A DNA stretch of 64,000 nt from Deinococcus aerophilus (GTDB lineage: Bacteria > Deinococcota > Deinococci > Deinococcales > Deinococcaceae): positions 186,001 through 250,000 of the forward strand of contig NZ_BMOM01000001.1 in assembly GCF_014647075.1 (NCBI RefSeq), in the 5' to 3' direction. Both the position numbers and the translations under genes were made by a program. This document shows positions 1 through 11,905 of this stretch, piece after piece (the first letter of the stretch is position 1; each line of letters starts with the position of its first letter). A model generated the notes under the pieces. The model was given only the letters and a program-made list of their open reading frames with translations, did no database searches and had not been told where the DNA came from.

Positions 1-935
1 ATACCGTGGACGCCATTCACCTGTATGGCGAGGCGGCCCATCTGGCCGGCGGCATGGACCGCGCGGTGATGTTGCAGGAACAGGCCGCCCTGCTGCTGCA
101 AAACGGCCAGCCTGCCGAGGCCAAGGGCGCGCTGGACAGTGCCCGGTTGCTGTACGGCTCCCCGGCGGGCGCACAGCCCGACGATGAAGGGCTGAATCTG
201 GCGACCTGGCACTACCTGCGGGCCCAGGCGCTGCTGCATCTGGAGCAGCCCGAGGCCGCCTTCGAGATGATTCGTGAGGCGGGCCGTCTGGAACAGCAGC
301 ACGGAGACCCGAGCTACGGCGTGGCGCTGGTCCGGGGGCAGGTGCTGAGCCATCTGGGCCGTCCCGAGGAGGCCATCGCTGCCTTCGAGGCCGCGCTGGC
401 CCTGGCCGAGGAAGGCGACCGCCCGTATGCCCACCACGAGCTGGGCGTGGTCCTGCTGGACCTGGACCGCCCGCTGGAAGCCCGCGAGCGGCTGGAAGCG
501 GCCCTGAGCATCCCCGATTATCCGTACCAGCCCGAGGTTCTGGCCGACATTGCCGAGTGCGACTACCGTCTGGGACGCATGCCCGAGGCGCAGATGGCCG
601 CCGAGCAGGCGCTGGCGCAGGGCGCGGTGGTGCCGGCCAGCCTGGTGCTGGGCAGCGTGGCCCTGGATTACTTTCAGCTGGACGACGCCCTGGAGCATTA
701 CGAACGCGTGATCCGTGAGGCCGCCCCGGACAGCCGCGACTGGATCACTGGACACCAGATGGCCGCCGACGTGATGGCGCAGCAGGGTTTTCCCGATCCG
801 GCGGCGGCCTATGCCCACGCCCAGCAGGCCCTGAAGCATACCCCCGAGAGCGACGACTGGTTCGTGACCCTGCGCGACCACCTGGGCAAGGCGCAGGCCC
901 TGATGGGCCAGCAGGACGGACGCATGCTGAACTGA
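1..935 (+). CDS. TPR-repeat protein, 5' end cut by window edge
   Basis: The reading frame is open at the left edge and ends with TGA at 933-935; a GTG at 6 is in frame, but the codons before it are also open, so the true start is probably outside the window. The visible 310 or so residues are Ala/Leu/Glu-rich helical pairs of about 34 residues (for example around residues 85-150 and 180-240), typical of tetratricopeptide repeats that act as protein-binding scaffolds. No catalytic domain is visible in this part. It converges on glnS with a shared hairpin between them. The partner and role are unknown. Confidence 0.75.
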   Translation, partial: TVDAIHLYGEAAHLAGGMDRAVMLQEQAALLLQNGQPAEAKGALDSARLLYGSPAGAQPDDEGLNLATWHYLRAQALLHLEQPEAAFEMIREAGRLEQQHGDPSYGVALVRGQVLSHLGRPEEAIAAFEAALALAEEGDRPYAHHELGVVLLDLDRPLEARERLEAALSIPDYPYQPEVLADIAECDYRLGRMPEAQMAAEQALAQGAVVPASLVLGSVALDYFQLDDALEHYERVIREAAPDSRDWITGHQMAADVMAQQGFPDPAAAYAHAQQALKHTPESDDWFVTLRDHLGKAQALMGQQDGRMLN

Positions 936-955
936 GCGAACCGCCGGTATACATG

Positions 956-982
956 ACGGGCCGGCGCATAAGGCCGGCCCGT
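956..982. terminator. Bidirectional hairpin between TPR gene and glnS
   Basis: A 10-bp perfect stem (ACGGGCCGGC with its complement) encloses a 7-base loop in the 66-bp gap between two convergent genes. There is no clear T-tract, so it may act as a shared, weak intrinsic terminator. Confidence 0.6.
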
Positions 983-1001
983 TCGCGTGTTGGGCCGTCG
1001 C

Positions 1002-3419
<2,418 letters not shown>

Positions 3420-3563
3420 AACCTTCAGCATACCCGCGCTGTGGCGGGCAAAGTGGAGGGCGGTCCGCAGTGGGGGGCAGTGGGCGCGGGCGCGGTCGGG
3501 CGTGGGGAGGTCAGGACCAGTTCGCCTCCCCGCGCTTTCTGTGGCCGCCGTGCCCCGGTGGGA

Positions 3564-4052
<489 letters not shown>

Positions 4053-4058
4053 GCCTGC

Positions 4059-4086
4059 ATTATTCTGTTTTCAGCGTAAATGTCAA
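4059..4086 (-). promoter_or_regulatory. Sigma-A type promoter for a leaderless mRNA
   Basis: On the minus strand a perfect TTGACA (-35, 4081-4086), a 16-bp spacer and AATAAT (-10, 4059-4064) lie 6 bases before the ATG at 4050-4052. Transcription would begin at or next to the start codon. Confidence 0.8.
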
Positions 4087-4137
4087 GGGGTGTTCTTGAA
4101 AATCGCCGGGTGGTCCCGGTTCCGGCAGCGTGGGTGC

Positions 4138-4180
4138 CCGGAAACGCGGCGGGAGAGGTTCGTTCCCGCCGCGTTTCCGG
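4138..4180 (-). terminator. Long perfect hairpin after the PDZ protease gene
   Basis: A 17-bp perfect inverted repeat (4138-4154 and 4164-4180) encloses a 9-base loop, starting 9 bases beyond the protease stop. It lacks a T-run, so it may be a terminator, an mRNA 3' stabiliser, or both. Confidence 0.6.
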
Positions 4181-4188
4181 GGCCGTTC

Positions 4189-5418
4189 TCAGTTGCCGAT
4201 CTCGCTGCTGCCGGTCAGGGTCACCTTGACCTGCAGGGTGCGCTCGTCGCGCCGCACGGTCAGGATGATGGTGTCGCCCGGCGCGTACGCCCGCACGGCG
4301 TACTGGAACTCGCTGAAGTTCAGGATGCGTTTGCCGTTCACGGCGGTCACGATGTCTCCCGAGACGCGCTGCGACTGGTCGTTGAGGACCAGGGGCTTGA
4401 GGCCGGCCTTCTCGGCGGGCCCTCCCGGCGACAGCGAGGTGAAGAACGCTCCGGGAGTGTCGCCCAGTTTGAGCAGTCCGCTGAGCCGTTTGAAGTTCTC
4501 GGCGTCCAGAGCGAACAGCGCGTCAAAGGGCTGACTCAGGTAGATGCCGATGACCGGGGCATCCTTCTTGACCCCCTGGCGCAGCTCGGCCAGGCGGGTG
4601 TCGCTGGCTGTGACCGGCACGGCGAACGACGCCGAGTCGCCCGCCCGGCTCAGGCTGATGTAGCTGACCACCCCGGTGACCTCGCCCCGGGTGTTGAGGA
4701 CCGGGCCACCGCTGTCGCCGGGAACGAGCGGGGCGTTCATCTGCAGGGTACCGGGGGGAAAGTCGGCGCGTCCGGCGTCGGCGTTCACGCCAGTCAGGCG
4801 GCCGGATTTGTCCAGCAGAAAGGCTCCCCCGCCGTTGCCGACGGCGAGCAGCGCGTCGCCCACGCTGGGCCCCGAGGCGGCCAGCGGCAGAAAGGGCGTG
4901 CCCCGCGGGACCGCCACCCGCAGCAGCGCCAGATCGTCCTGATCGCTGTAGCCCACGACCTCCACCGGGTAGCGCTTTTTGTCCAGCGTCTGGGCGCTGA
5001 GCGTCCGGGCCCGGGCCACCACGTGGTAGGCCGTCAGGGCCAGTCCATCGGCCGAGATCAGGACCGCCGAGCCGATGCCGTCAGGCTCGACGCAGTTGGT
5101 GGGCACACACTGCTCGATGCGCAGCGTGGCGGGCCGCACCTTGGTGAACAGGGCCTTGAGCATCTGCCGTTCCATGTCCGTGAGCGGCTTGGCCGTGTTG
5201 CTCTGGCTGTCCGTGACCGCACCGTTCTGGGTGCGCCGCTGGCCCAGCTCGGTTCCCTGAACAGGCGGAACCTTTGCCTGCGGGGCTGTTTGCGCCTGAA
5301 CCAGTCCGGCGGGCCCACCCAGGCCGCCCAGCAGCGTGCCGGACAGCAGCAGGAGGCGAAGGTGGAACATCCGGCCCTGGCGGTGCTGGCGCGGAAGGCG
5401 GCCTGGTGTGGCGTTCAT
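4189..5418 (-). CDS. Secreted trypsin-like serine protease with PDZ domain (HtrA/DegP type)
   Basis: Exported quality-control protease of the S1C group. An N-terminal hydrophobic segment (about residues 18-42) is a signal peptide or anchor. The catalytic triad is visible: His132 in TAYHVV, Asp162 in DDLALL and Ser236 in GDSGGPV. A PDZ domain occupies about 310-405, with the usual GDIVTAVNG strand-turn. One PDZ domain and 409 residues fit the DegS/HtrA-like size. A second ATG at 5368-5370 (residue 17) would give a more ordinary signal peptide, so the start is uncertain. The gene stands alone, followed by a strong hairpin. Its role is probably degradation of misfolded envelope proteins. Confidence 0.9.
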   Translation of the reverse strand: MNATPGRLPRQHRQGRMFHLRLLLLSGTLLGGLGGPAGLVQAQTAPQAKVPPVQGTELGQRRTQNGAVTDSQSNTAKPLTDMERQMLKALFTKVRPATLRIEQCVPTNCVEPDGIGSAVLISADGLALTAYHVVARARTLSAQTLDKKRYPVEVVGYSDQDDLALLRVAVPRGTPFLPLAASGPSVGDALLAVGNGGGAFLLDKSGRLTGVNADAGRADFPPGTLQMNAPLVPGDSGGPVLNTRGEVTGVVSYISLSRAGDSASFAVPVTASDTRLAELRQGVKKDAPVIGIYLSQPFDALFALDAENFKRLSGLLKLGDTPGAFFTSLSPGGPAEKAGLKPLVLNDQSQRVSGDIVTAVNGKRILNFSEFQYAVRAYAPGDTIILTVRRDERTLQVKVTLTGSSEIGN

Positions 5419-5550
5419 GATTCATTGTGCGTGGTGAAGGCAGAGGGGGTCTGTGGCAGGACTTTCCATTGTTGTTTACCGCGAGTCCACAGTGTTTGCC
5501 CGCCTGCTTTTTGCCTGTAGCAGGAGATACAGACGCCCTCCGGCCCTCCC

Positions 5551-5925
5551 TCAGGATGGACCGCGCCCGCTGTCCTCCGGCGGCTCCGGGGCGAACAGGG
5601 AGGGGGTGGGGGTCAGGCCCAGCCGGCGCTCGATCAGCGTGCCCAGCCGCGCCAGGATGCCGGGGCCGCTCCAGCCGGTCACGCAGGCGGCGGCGAGCAG
5701 CAGCGCCGGATCCACGCCGTGGGGTATGGCGGCCGTGAGCAGCGCAACCACTGTCAGGGCAGCGATGCCGGCAGCCACCCCCAGCGCCGCCGCCATGCGC
5801 ACGTGCGGCGGCGCGTTCTGGGCAAGCAGCCGCGCGAGCTGGGTGACACCACCCGCCGCGAACGCCGCTCCCAGCAGCGGCGCAAGACCCAACAGCGAGG
5901 CGAGGACGGGAGGGGAAGCGGACAT
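5551..5925 (-). CDS. Small multi-pass membrane protein, holin-like layout
   Basis: 124 residues, very rich in Ala/Leu/Gly, with three or four predicted membrane segments (about 5-25, 44-66, 70-90) and a short charged Pro/Glu tail. Size and layout resemble phage holins and some small Deinococcus membrane proteins, but no phage genes are nearby, so holin is only a structural comparison. A good ribosome site (GGAGG, 5 bases before ATG) marks the start. The gene is divergent from the LexA-like repressor and shares with it an intergenic region holding a perfect 16-bp palindrome, so the two may be co-controlled. Confidence 0.6.
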   Translation of the reverse strand: MSASPPVLASLLGLAPLLGAAFAAGGVTQLARLLAQNAPPHVRMAAALGVAAGIAALTVVALLTAAIPHGVDPALLLAAACVTGWSGPGILARLGTLIERRLGLTPTPSLFAPEPPEDSGRGPS

Positions 5926-6006
5926 AGGAACCTCCGGAAAAGAACCCGATTCGAGCAGAATCCGAGTCCGTTCTCTGCCGCATACGTAATCGGGGCTTTA
6001 CAGTAA

Positions 6007-6022
6007 TATGTCTATAGACATA
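6007..6022. promoter_or_regulatory. Perfect 16-bp palindrome resembling an RDRM operator
   Basis: TATGTCTATAGACATA is perfectly self-complementary. The half-sites TATGTC and GACATA are the same as those of the Deinococcus radiation/desiccation response motif (as I recall it, TTATGTC-ATT-GACATAA), but the spacer is 4 bases rather than 3. It lies 82 bp before the holin-like gene and 54 bp before the LexA-like gene. It could bind DdrO, or the adjacent S24 repressor itself. Confidence 0.55.
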
Positions 6023-6075
6023 AAGCAAGGAGCTGGAACTCAATCCGGTCTTCACGGTTCCGCTAGAGTCGGGGC

Positions 6076-6816
6076 ATGGAGTATGCCGCCTCGACCGTTC
6101 CTCAGGGGTCCGCCCAGCCGGCTGCCCTTCCGCCGGCGGAAGCCACGCTGGGCCGCTGGCTGCTGGAGCGGCGGCTGGCGCTGGGACTGCAGCAGGGGCA
6201 GGTCAGTGCCCGCACGCTGCAACACGGCGGGGAGCCGGGCCGGGTCACGCAGCCGTACCTCAGCCGCCTGGAACGCGGCGCCCGGCCGCTGGGCGCGCTG
6301 ACTGCCCCCCGCCAGGACGCCCTGCGGCGGGCGCTGGAGATTCCGGCGGGCGAGTGGGTGGCCCGTACCGGTCTGCCGCTGCTCGCGCCGGTGCCCGGCG
6401 AGGACGTGCTCGGAACGCTGGAACTGGTGCGCGTGCCGGTGCGGGCGCTGGCGAGCGCGGGCCTGCCGTTCGCCGAGGACGCGGCCAGCGTCATTGACCA
6501 CGAACTCGTGCCGCTGCGCGACCACCGCCCCGGCATGCTCGTGCTGGAAGTCCAGGGCGAGTCCATGACCACCGACACGGGGGGCCTGCGCCCCGGCGAC
6601 CGCATCTATGTGGATCCCGGCGACCTGGACCTGCGCGAGGGCCGCATCTATGTCCTGCACGTGCCGGGACTGGGGCTGACCGTCAAGCGGCTGCGCAGCT
6701 ACGGCGGCCCGGTGTGGTTGACCAGCGACAACCCTGACCACCCTCCGGTCAAGCCTGAGGAAGTCACGGTGGTGGGCCGGGTGTACTACCACCAGCCGCG
6801 CGGCCACCGGCTGTAG
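6076..6816 (+). CDS. LexA-like HTH / S24 peptidase repressor
   Basis: Self-cleaving repressor architecture. An N-terminal helix-turn-helix region (about 24-95, XRE-like pattern with YLSRLERG) precedes a C-terminal S24 domain. The catalytic serine is Ser163 in GESM and the general-base lysine is Lys204 in TVKRL. An Ala-Gly pair at 128-129 in ASAGLP fits the LexA/UmuD cleavage site. The HTH is of phage-repressor rather than winged LexA type, so this is not the canonical LexA. The ATG at 6076 is preceded by TAGAGT at 6064-6069, 6 bases upstream, indicating a leaderless mRNA. Cytoplasmic transcription factor; targets unknown, autoregulation plausible. Confidence 0.85.
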   Translation: MEYAASTVPQGSAQPAALPPAEATLGRWLLERRLALGLQQGQVSARTLQHGGEPGRVTQPYLSRLERGARPLGALTAPRQDALRRALEIPAGEWVARTGLPLLAPVPGEDVLGTLELVRVPVRALASAGLPFAEDAASVIDHELVPLRDHRPGMLVLEVQGESMTTDTGGLRPGDRIYVDPGDLDLREGRIYVLHVPGLGLTVKRLRSYGGPVWLTSDNPDHPPVKPEEVTVVGRVYYHQPRGHRL

Positions 6817-6836
6817 ACCGGCGCTACAGTACCCCC

Positions 6837-7304
6837 GTGTCCGAGCCCGCGATCCCGCCTGCCGCCTGCACCACCGTCTTTGTCTACGGCACCCTGATGC
6901 CCGGCGAGCGCAACGCCCACATCGCCGCGCTGGGGGGAAGCTTCAGCGCCCAGCGCGCGGTCCTGTCGGGCCACCGGTTGCTGCACCTGCATCCCGAGGC
7001 CTACCCCGCGGTGGTTCCCGGGGAACCGGGAGACACGGTGCAGGGGCACGCCCTGACCTACCCGCCCACCGACTGGGCGGTCGCCCTGCCGTTTCTGGAT
7101 GAACTGGAGGGCGTGGAGGAGGCGCCGCCCCTGTACCTGCGGCGGCAGGTCCCCCTGACCCTGGAGGACGGTTCCCCCGGGTCCGCGTGGGTCTATCTGT
7201 ACGCCCTGGAGGACCGGCTGACCCGGCCCGGCGTGTGGCCGGTGCCCGGCGGCGACTGGCGCAGCGTGCCCGACCGGACGCGCACGGCGGAGAGCGACCG
7301 CTGA
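6837..7304 (+). CDS. Gamma-glutamylcyclotransferase-like protein (AIG2 fold)
   Basis: The N-terminal [13 protein letters not shown] (about residues 14-26) is the substrate-loop signature of the GGCT/AIG2 fold, and a Glu in [10 protein letters not shown] (about 83-92) matches the usual catalytic acid. The 155-residue length fits single-domain members that act on gamma-glutamyl amines or peptides; the precise substrate cannot be read from sequence. A GTG start is chosen because TACAGT at 6825-6830 ends 6 bases before it (leaderless). It starts 20 bp after the S24 repressor gene, with its own -10 box in the gap. Confidence 0.8.
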   Translation: MSEPAIPPAACTTVFVYGTLMPGERNAHIAALGGSFSAQRAVLSGHRLLHLHPEAYPAVVPGEPGDTVQGHALTYPPTDWAVALPFLDELEGVEEAPPLYLRRQVPLTLEDGSPGSAWVYLYALEDRLTRPGVWPVPGGDWRSVPDRTRTAESDR

Positions 7305-7315
7305 GCACACAGCAA

Positions 7316-7345
7316 CAGGCCGCCTCCCTACTGGGAGGCGGCCTG
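7316..7345. terminator. Bidirectional terminator between cyclotransferase gene and rpsO
   Basis: 13-bp perfect GC-rich stem with a TACT loop in the gap between convergent genes. No long T-run on either side. Confidence 0.7.
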
Positions 7346-7361
7346 CGACCAGAAAGGGACT

Positions 7362-7637
<276 letters not shown>

Positions 7638-7760
7638 AGTAGAACCTCTCTTGCTTTATGAAAGTCCCGCGCGCGTCAGCCCGGAGAAAATCCACCGTTG
7701 TCCCTGCAGGGTGCCCTGGCAAGGGTCCGGCGGCTCCAACCGTTCGCGGCGGCAAACGCG

Positions 7761-7788
7761 AAGATACCACACCCGTCTGTCCGCGCAA
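7761..7788 (-). promoter_or_regulatory. Candidate rpsO promoter
   Basis: On the minus strand TTGCGC (7783-7788), a 16-bp spacer and TATCTT (7761-7766). Transcription from here gives a leader of about 115 bases before the rpsO ATG. Confidence 0.55.
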
Positions 7789-7799
7789 GACCCCACGTC

Positions 7800-7829
7800 T
7801 TGACACAGTGGGGAGAGCACCCCTACTAT
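7800..7829 (+). promoter_or_regulatory. tRNA-Leu promoter
   Basis: Perfect TTGACA (7800-7805), 18-bp spacer and TACTAT (7824-7829), placing the transcript start about 18 bases before the mature tRNA. Confidence 0.85.
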
Positions 7830-7852
7830 TGCTGTCGCCCTCGTTGGACGTG

Positions 7853-7937
<85 letters not shown>

Positions 7938-7947
7938 GAACATAAGA

Positions 7948-7981
7948 TCAGCGCCGGACTCTCCTGGGGGTTCGGCGCTGA
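7948..7981 (+). terminator. Hairpin after tRNA-Leu
   Basis: 9-bp stem TCAGCGCCG with its complement around a 16-base loop, 10 bases after the tRNA. Two further short GC hairpins follow (7991-8006, and 8013-8026) before the SRP RNA promoter. Confidence 0.55.
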
Positions 7982-8019
7982 CCATTTGCCGGAGCCGCGC
8001 GGCTCCGTATCTCCGGGGC

Positions 8020-8049
8020 TTTGCCCCAGCTGCGGGAGCGTGCTATCGT
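8020..8049 (+). promoter_or_regulatory. SRP RNA promoter
   Basis: TTTGCC (8020-8025), 18-bp spacer and an extended -10 TGC-TATCGT (8044-8049). The expected start is about 8056, exactly where the SRP RNA stem begins. Confidence 0.7.
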
Positions 8050-8056
8050 TTGCGGC

Positions 8057-8158
<102 letters not shown>

Positions 8159-8236
8159 TTTTTTGTTGCCCTGATGTGTTGCCCCGCAACGAAACCCAGG
8201 CCAACTTCAGCACCCAGGCCGTCTCCCCAGGCCGCC

Positions 8237-8635
8237 TCAGCGCGTCTTGGGCTGCAGCACCAGCGCCTGCGTTTCGCGGACCACCGCCAGCTCGCGCAGC
8301 CGCCCGGCGTCCAGATCGCCCGCCCCGGCCAGCGCCTCGGCCTTGCGGCGGTCCACGCTCGCTACCTCCAGCGTGGCGGCGTCCCCGAACACCTCGCGAA
8401 AGCGCTCCAGCGGATACTCCACCCGGCGCGAGACCTTCAGGACCGCGCGGTACAGGTCGGTCTCGGCGTGCTCCCCGCCGGCCAGCGTCGCCTTGAGCTG
8501 CGCCGCCAGCGCCTCGCGTTCGGCTTCCAGGCCCTGAATGGTGTCGCGGAGCGTGGCATAGCGTTCCAGCAGTTCCTGCGGGCTCAGCTCCTCGCCCGCC
8601 GCCTCGTCCTGAACATTGCCGTGGATGTCGGTCAT
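8237..8635 (-). CDS. Hypothetical coiled-coil protein (132 aa)
   Basis: Charged, mostly helical protein. A heptad-rich stretch at about 18-55 predicts a coiled coil, followed by a small domain with LYRAVLKVSRRVEYPLERF (about 60-80). No catalytic motif or membrane segment. The ATG at 8633-8635 is preferred because TATCCT lies 6 bases upstream (leaderless); the 49-bp gap to the divergent carbonic anhydrase gene holds both promoters. Function unknown. Confidence 0.7.
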   Translation of the reverse strand: MTDIHGNVQDEAAGEELSPQELLERYATLRDTIQGLEAEREALAAQLKATLAGGEHAETDLYRAVLKVSRRVEYPLERFREVFGDAATLEVASVDRRKAEALAGAGDLDAGRLRELAVVRETQALVLQPKTR

Positions 8636-8684
8636 GGTCCGAGGATAGGACGGCGGCGCGCCGCAGCGGATAAGATTGATCGCG

Positions 8685-9428
<744 letters not shown>

Positions 9429-9457
9429 GGCCCGGCGGCCCCAGGGCACACAGGGCG

Positions 9458-9494
9458 CGGGGCGTGGACCGGGAGATCCCCGAATCACGCCCCG
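9458..9494. terminator. Hairpin between carbonic anhydrase and M29 peptidase genes
   Basis: 9-bp stem CGGGGCGTG with its complement around a 19-base loop between convergent stops. Confidence 0.5.
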
Positions 9495-9509
9495 ATGCTC
9501 CGGCCGGCG

Positions 9510-10745
9510 TCAGATCACAAACTCGCCCGCGCGCATCACCGGCTCGCGGGTGCCGTCTTGGGTGATGCCCGTCACGTCCATCTCGCCGCTGCCGATCATC
9601 CAGTCCACGTGGGTCAGGCTATCGTTGCCGCCCTTGGCCATGAACTGTTCGGTGGTCAGATCCACGCCCCCCTTTACATTGAAGCGGTACGCGTTGCCGA
9701 TGGCGATGTGCGAGGCCGCGTTCTCGTCATACAGGGTGTTGAAAAAGAACATTCCGGAGCGGGAAATCGGGCTGCTGTGCGGCACCAGGGCCACCTCGCC
9801 CAGACGGTGGCTGCCCTCGTCGGTGTCGATCATCTTGTCCAGGGCGGCCTGACCGTTGCGGGCAGTGGCGCGGGTGATGCGCCCGTCCTTGAATTCGATG
9901 CGGATGCCGTCGAGCAGCGTGCCGTTGTACGACAGCGGCTTGGTGCTGACCACCACGCCGTCCACCCGTTCCCGGTGCGGAGCGGTCCAGACCTCCTCGG
10001 TGGGAATGTTGGCGGTGAAGGTGATGCCGCCGGGGGTATCGGCCGCGCCGCCACCCCAGACGTGGTCCTCGGCCAGCCCCACGGTCAGGTCGGTCTCGCC
10101 CCCCTGAAAGTGCAGCGCGGCGTACTGCTTTTCGGTGAGCAGTTCGCGGCGGCGCTGCAGGTTCGCGAGGTGCTCCTGCCACGCGGTCACCGGATCGGGC
10201 TGGTCGGCGCGGGTCGCGGCGAAGATGGCGTCCCACTGCTGGCTTATGGCCTCCTCGGCACTGGCGTCGGGGAACATCAACGCCGCCCAGCCGGGAATGG
10301 GCGCGCTGATCAGGTTCCAGTTCAGGCGGTTGGTCATGACCTGTTCGGTGTAGGGCCGGCGGTAGGCCGCCAGCGCGCGCTGGTGCGTCGCCACGCGCCC
10401 GGCGTCCACGCCGCCCAGGAGGTTGGGGTTGGTGGCGCGAATGGCGATCACGGCCCCGCCCGCCTGGGCGGTTTCGATCTCGGCGTCCACCCGCCACTTG
10501 CTGAGGGTCTCGAAGCTGCCGTCCGGGGCGAGCTCGAAGCGGGCGAGCTGCACGTCGTCATCGTCCCAGCGCACGTCTACAAAGGACGCGCCCGCCGCGT
10601 AGGCCTCGCGCACCACGGCGCGGGCAAGCTGGGCAGTGTCCACCGGGGCCTGCACGAGCACGCGCTGGCCCTTGCGCACCCCCAGGCCCACCCGCACGGC
10701 CAGCCGCGCATAGTTGTTCAGTTTCTCCTCAAAGGTCAGGGTCAT
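9510..10745 (-). CDS. M29-family aminopeptidase (AmpS/aminopeptidase T type)
   Basis: Metallo-aminopeptidase removing N-terminal residues from peptides, cytoplasmic dimer in known members. Of the expected length (411 residues). The C-terminal metal-site region is recognisable: GEVALVPHSSPI, then FFNTLYDENAASHIAIG, then the HVDWMIGSGEMDVTGI block that contributes conserved His, Asp and Glu ligands. The start ATG at 10743-10745 is set by TATCCT 7 bases upstream (leaderless) and by alignment to the family start (MTLTFEEKL). The gene lies just downstream of rpmF, separated by its terminator. Confidence 0.92.
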   Translation of the reverse strand: MTLTFEEKLNNYARLAVRVGLGVRKGQRVLVQAPVDTAQLARAVVREAYAAGASFVDVRWDDDDVQLARFELAPDGSFETLSKWRVDAEIETAQAGGAVIAIRATNPNLLGGVDAGRVATHQRALAAYRRPYTEQVMTNRLNWNLISAPIPGWAALMFPDASAEEAISQQWDAIFAATRADQPDPVTAWQEHLANLQRRRELLTEKQYAALHFQGGETDLTVGLAEDHVWGGGAADTPGGITFTANIPTEEVWTAPHRERVDGVVVSTKPLSYNGTLLDGIRIEFKDGRITRATARNGQAALDKMIDTDEGSHRLGEVALVPHSSPISRSGMFFFNTLYDENAASHIAIGNAYRFNVKGGVDLTTEQFMAKGGNDSLTHVDWMIGSGEMDVTGITQDGTREPVMRAGEFVI

Positions 10746-10806
10746 GGCCACGAGGATAACGCGGGCAACGCGCAAGGCGGATGGCACAAAGCTCAGCGGG
10801 ACCCAA

Positions 10807-10835
10807 AGAAAAAAGCTCCCGCATGGGGAGCTTTT
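10807..10835 (-). terminator. rpmF intrinsic terminator
   Basis: On the minus strand a 10-bp stem (AAAAGCTCCC with complement, 5-base loop) runs into a T-rich tract (CTTTTTTCTT), a classic Rho-independent terminator. Confidence 0.85.
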
Positions 10836-10851
10836 CCGGGATGGAACCTGC

Positions 10852-11034
10852 TTAGACGGCCAGCACCTGACGGCCATCGTAATAGCCGCAGCTGGGGCAG
10901 ATGTGGTGCGAGAGCTTCTTGCTGTGGCAGTGGGGGCACTCGGTCAGGTTGGGGGCGGTCAGCGCGTGGTGGCTGCGGCGCATGTCGCGCTTGCTCTTGC
11001 TGGTCTTCTTTTTGGGAACGGGATGCTTAGCCAT
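10852..11034 (-). CDS. rpmF: 50S ribosomal protein L32
   Basis: 60 residues, beginning [20 protein letters not shown], the conserved basic N-terminus, followed by a zinc ribbon CPHC and CPSC (about 33-36 and 46-49). Four intact cysteines make it the zinc-binding form. An AGGAG site precedes the ATG, and a -10 TATACT (11124-11129) with TTCAAA 18 bp upstream gives a leader of about 80 bases. Divergent from the TRIC-type gene. Confidence 0.97.
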   Translation of the reverse strand: MAKHPVPKKKTSKSKRDMRRSHHALTAPNLTECPHCHSKKLSHHICPSCGYYDGRQVLAV

Positions 11035-11177
11035 GTTCTTTTCTCCTGGGCCGCACGGCGTCTCCCGCCGGGGCGCGGTTCTCGCTCACCCGAAAGGGGG
11101 GGAGAAGCGAGACAACAGCGGGGAGTATAGCACGCAGCCCTCCGTCTTTTGAACCGCTGTTGGGCTACAGTGCGCGC

Positions 11178-11825
11178 GTGCACGAATTGCTGCCGCCCAT
11201 CACCCTGGAAACCGGGTTGCACTGGCTCGACCTGATCGGCGTGCTGGCCTTCGCGCTGTCCGGAGCGCTGCTGGGGGTCCGCAAGCGCTTTGACCTGTTC
11301 GGGGTGCTGGTGCTGGGGTGCGTCACGGCGGTGGGGGGCGGGGCCATCCGCGACACCCTGACCGGTCAGACGCCACCGCTGTTCCTGCGCGACGAGACCT
11401 ACTTGTACGCGGCGCTGCTCGGGGCGGCGCTGGCCTTTGCCTTCGGCGAGCGGCTGGCCCGCTTCGAGCGCACCCTCAGCGTGTTCGACTCGGCGGGTCT
11501 GGCGCTGTTCGCCGCGAGCGGAGCGCTGGGGGCCATCAATTTCGGGCTGGGGCCGCTGGGCGTGGTGTTCACCGGGGCCATCAGCGGCGTGGGCGGCGGC
11601 ATCATCCGTGACCTGATTGCCAATGAGGTGCCGGAGGTGATGTACCGCCGCGACCAGCTGTATGCCACGGCGGCGGCGGCCGGCGCGTTCACGGTGTGGG
11701 CGCTGCACCCGCACGTCACGCCGTTTCAATCCCAGCTGGGCGGGGTGGTGGTGGTGATCGCCCTGCGCTGGATCTCACGCCGGGGCTGGGCGAGGCTGCC
11801 GGTGCGGCGGCTGTCGGGCGAGTAG
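11178..11825 (+). CDS. TRIC-type / UPF0126 membrane protein
   Basis: Seven predicted membrane helices built from two homologous halves, each carrying the glycine-rich signature (TAVGGGAIRDTLTG near residue 53 and SGVGGGIIRDLIANE near 140). This is the bacterial relative of trimeric intracellular cation channels, earlier annotated as UPF0126 or glycine transporter. It probably conducts monovalent cations across the inner membrane; physiological role uncertain. A GTG start is chosen because TACAGT at 11166-11171 ends 6 bases before it (leaderless), giving 215 residues. Confidence 0.88.
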   Translation: MHELLPPITLETGLHWLDLIGVLAFALSGALLGVRKRFDLFGVLVLGCVTAVGGGAIRDTLTGQTPPLFLRDETYLYAALLGAALAFAFGERLARFERTLSVFDSAGLALFAASGALGAINFGLGPLGVVFTGAISGVGGGIIRDLIANEVPEVMYRRDQLYATAAAAGAFTVWALHPHVTPFQSQLGGVVVVIALRWISRRGWARLPVRRLSGE

Positions 11826-11905
11826 GGAAGGAGCAGGCCACCGAACGGTGTGCTTCTGCGTTCCGGCCCACCATCCCGCCCGCCGCCACACGCTAGAACC
11901 CGCCC

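Noticed and set aside
5551..5925. Prophage remnant because of the holin-like protein
   Set aside because: No lysin, tail, capsid, integrase or attachment site lies nearby, so only the membrane layout resembles a holin.
6076..6816. Canonical lexA
   Set aside because: The S24 half fits, but the DNA-binding half is a phage-repressor-type helix-turn-helix, not the winged helix of LexA.
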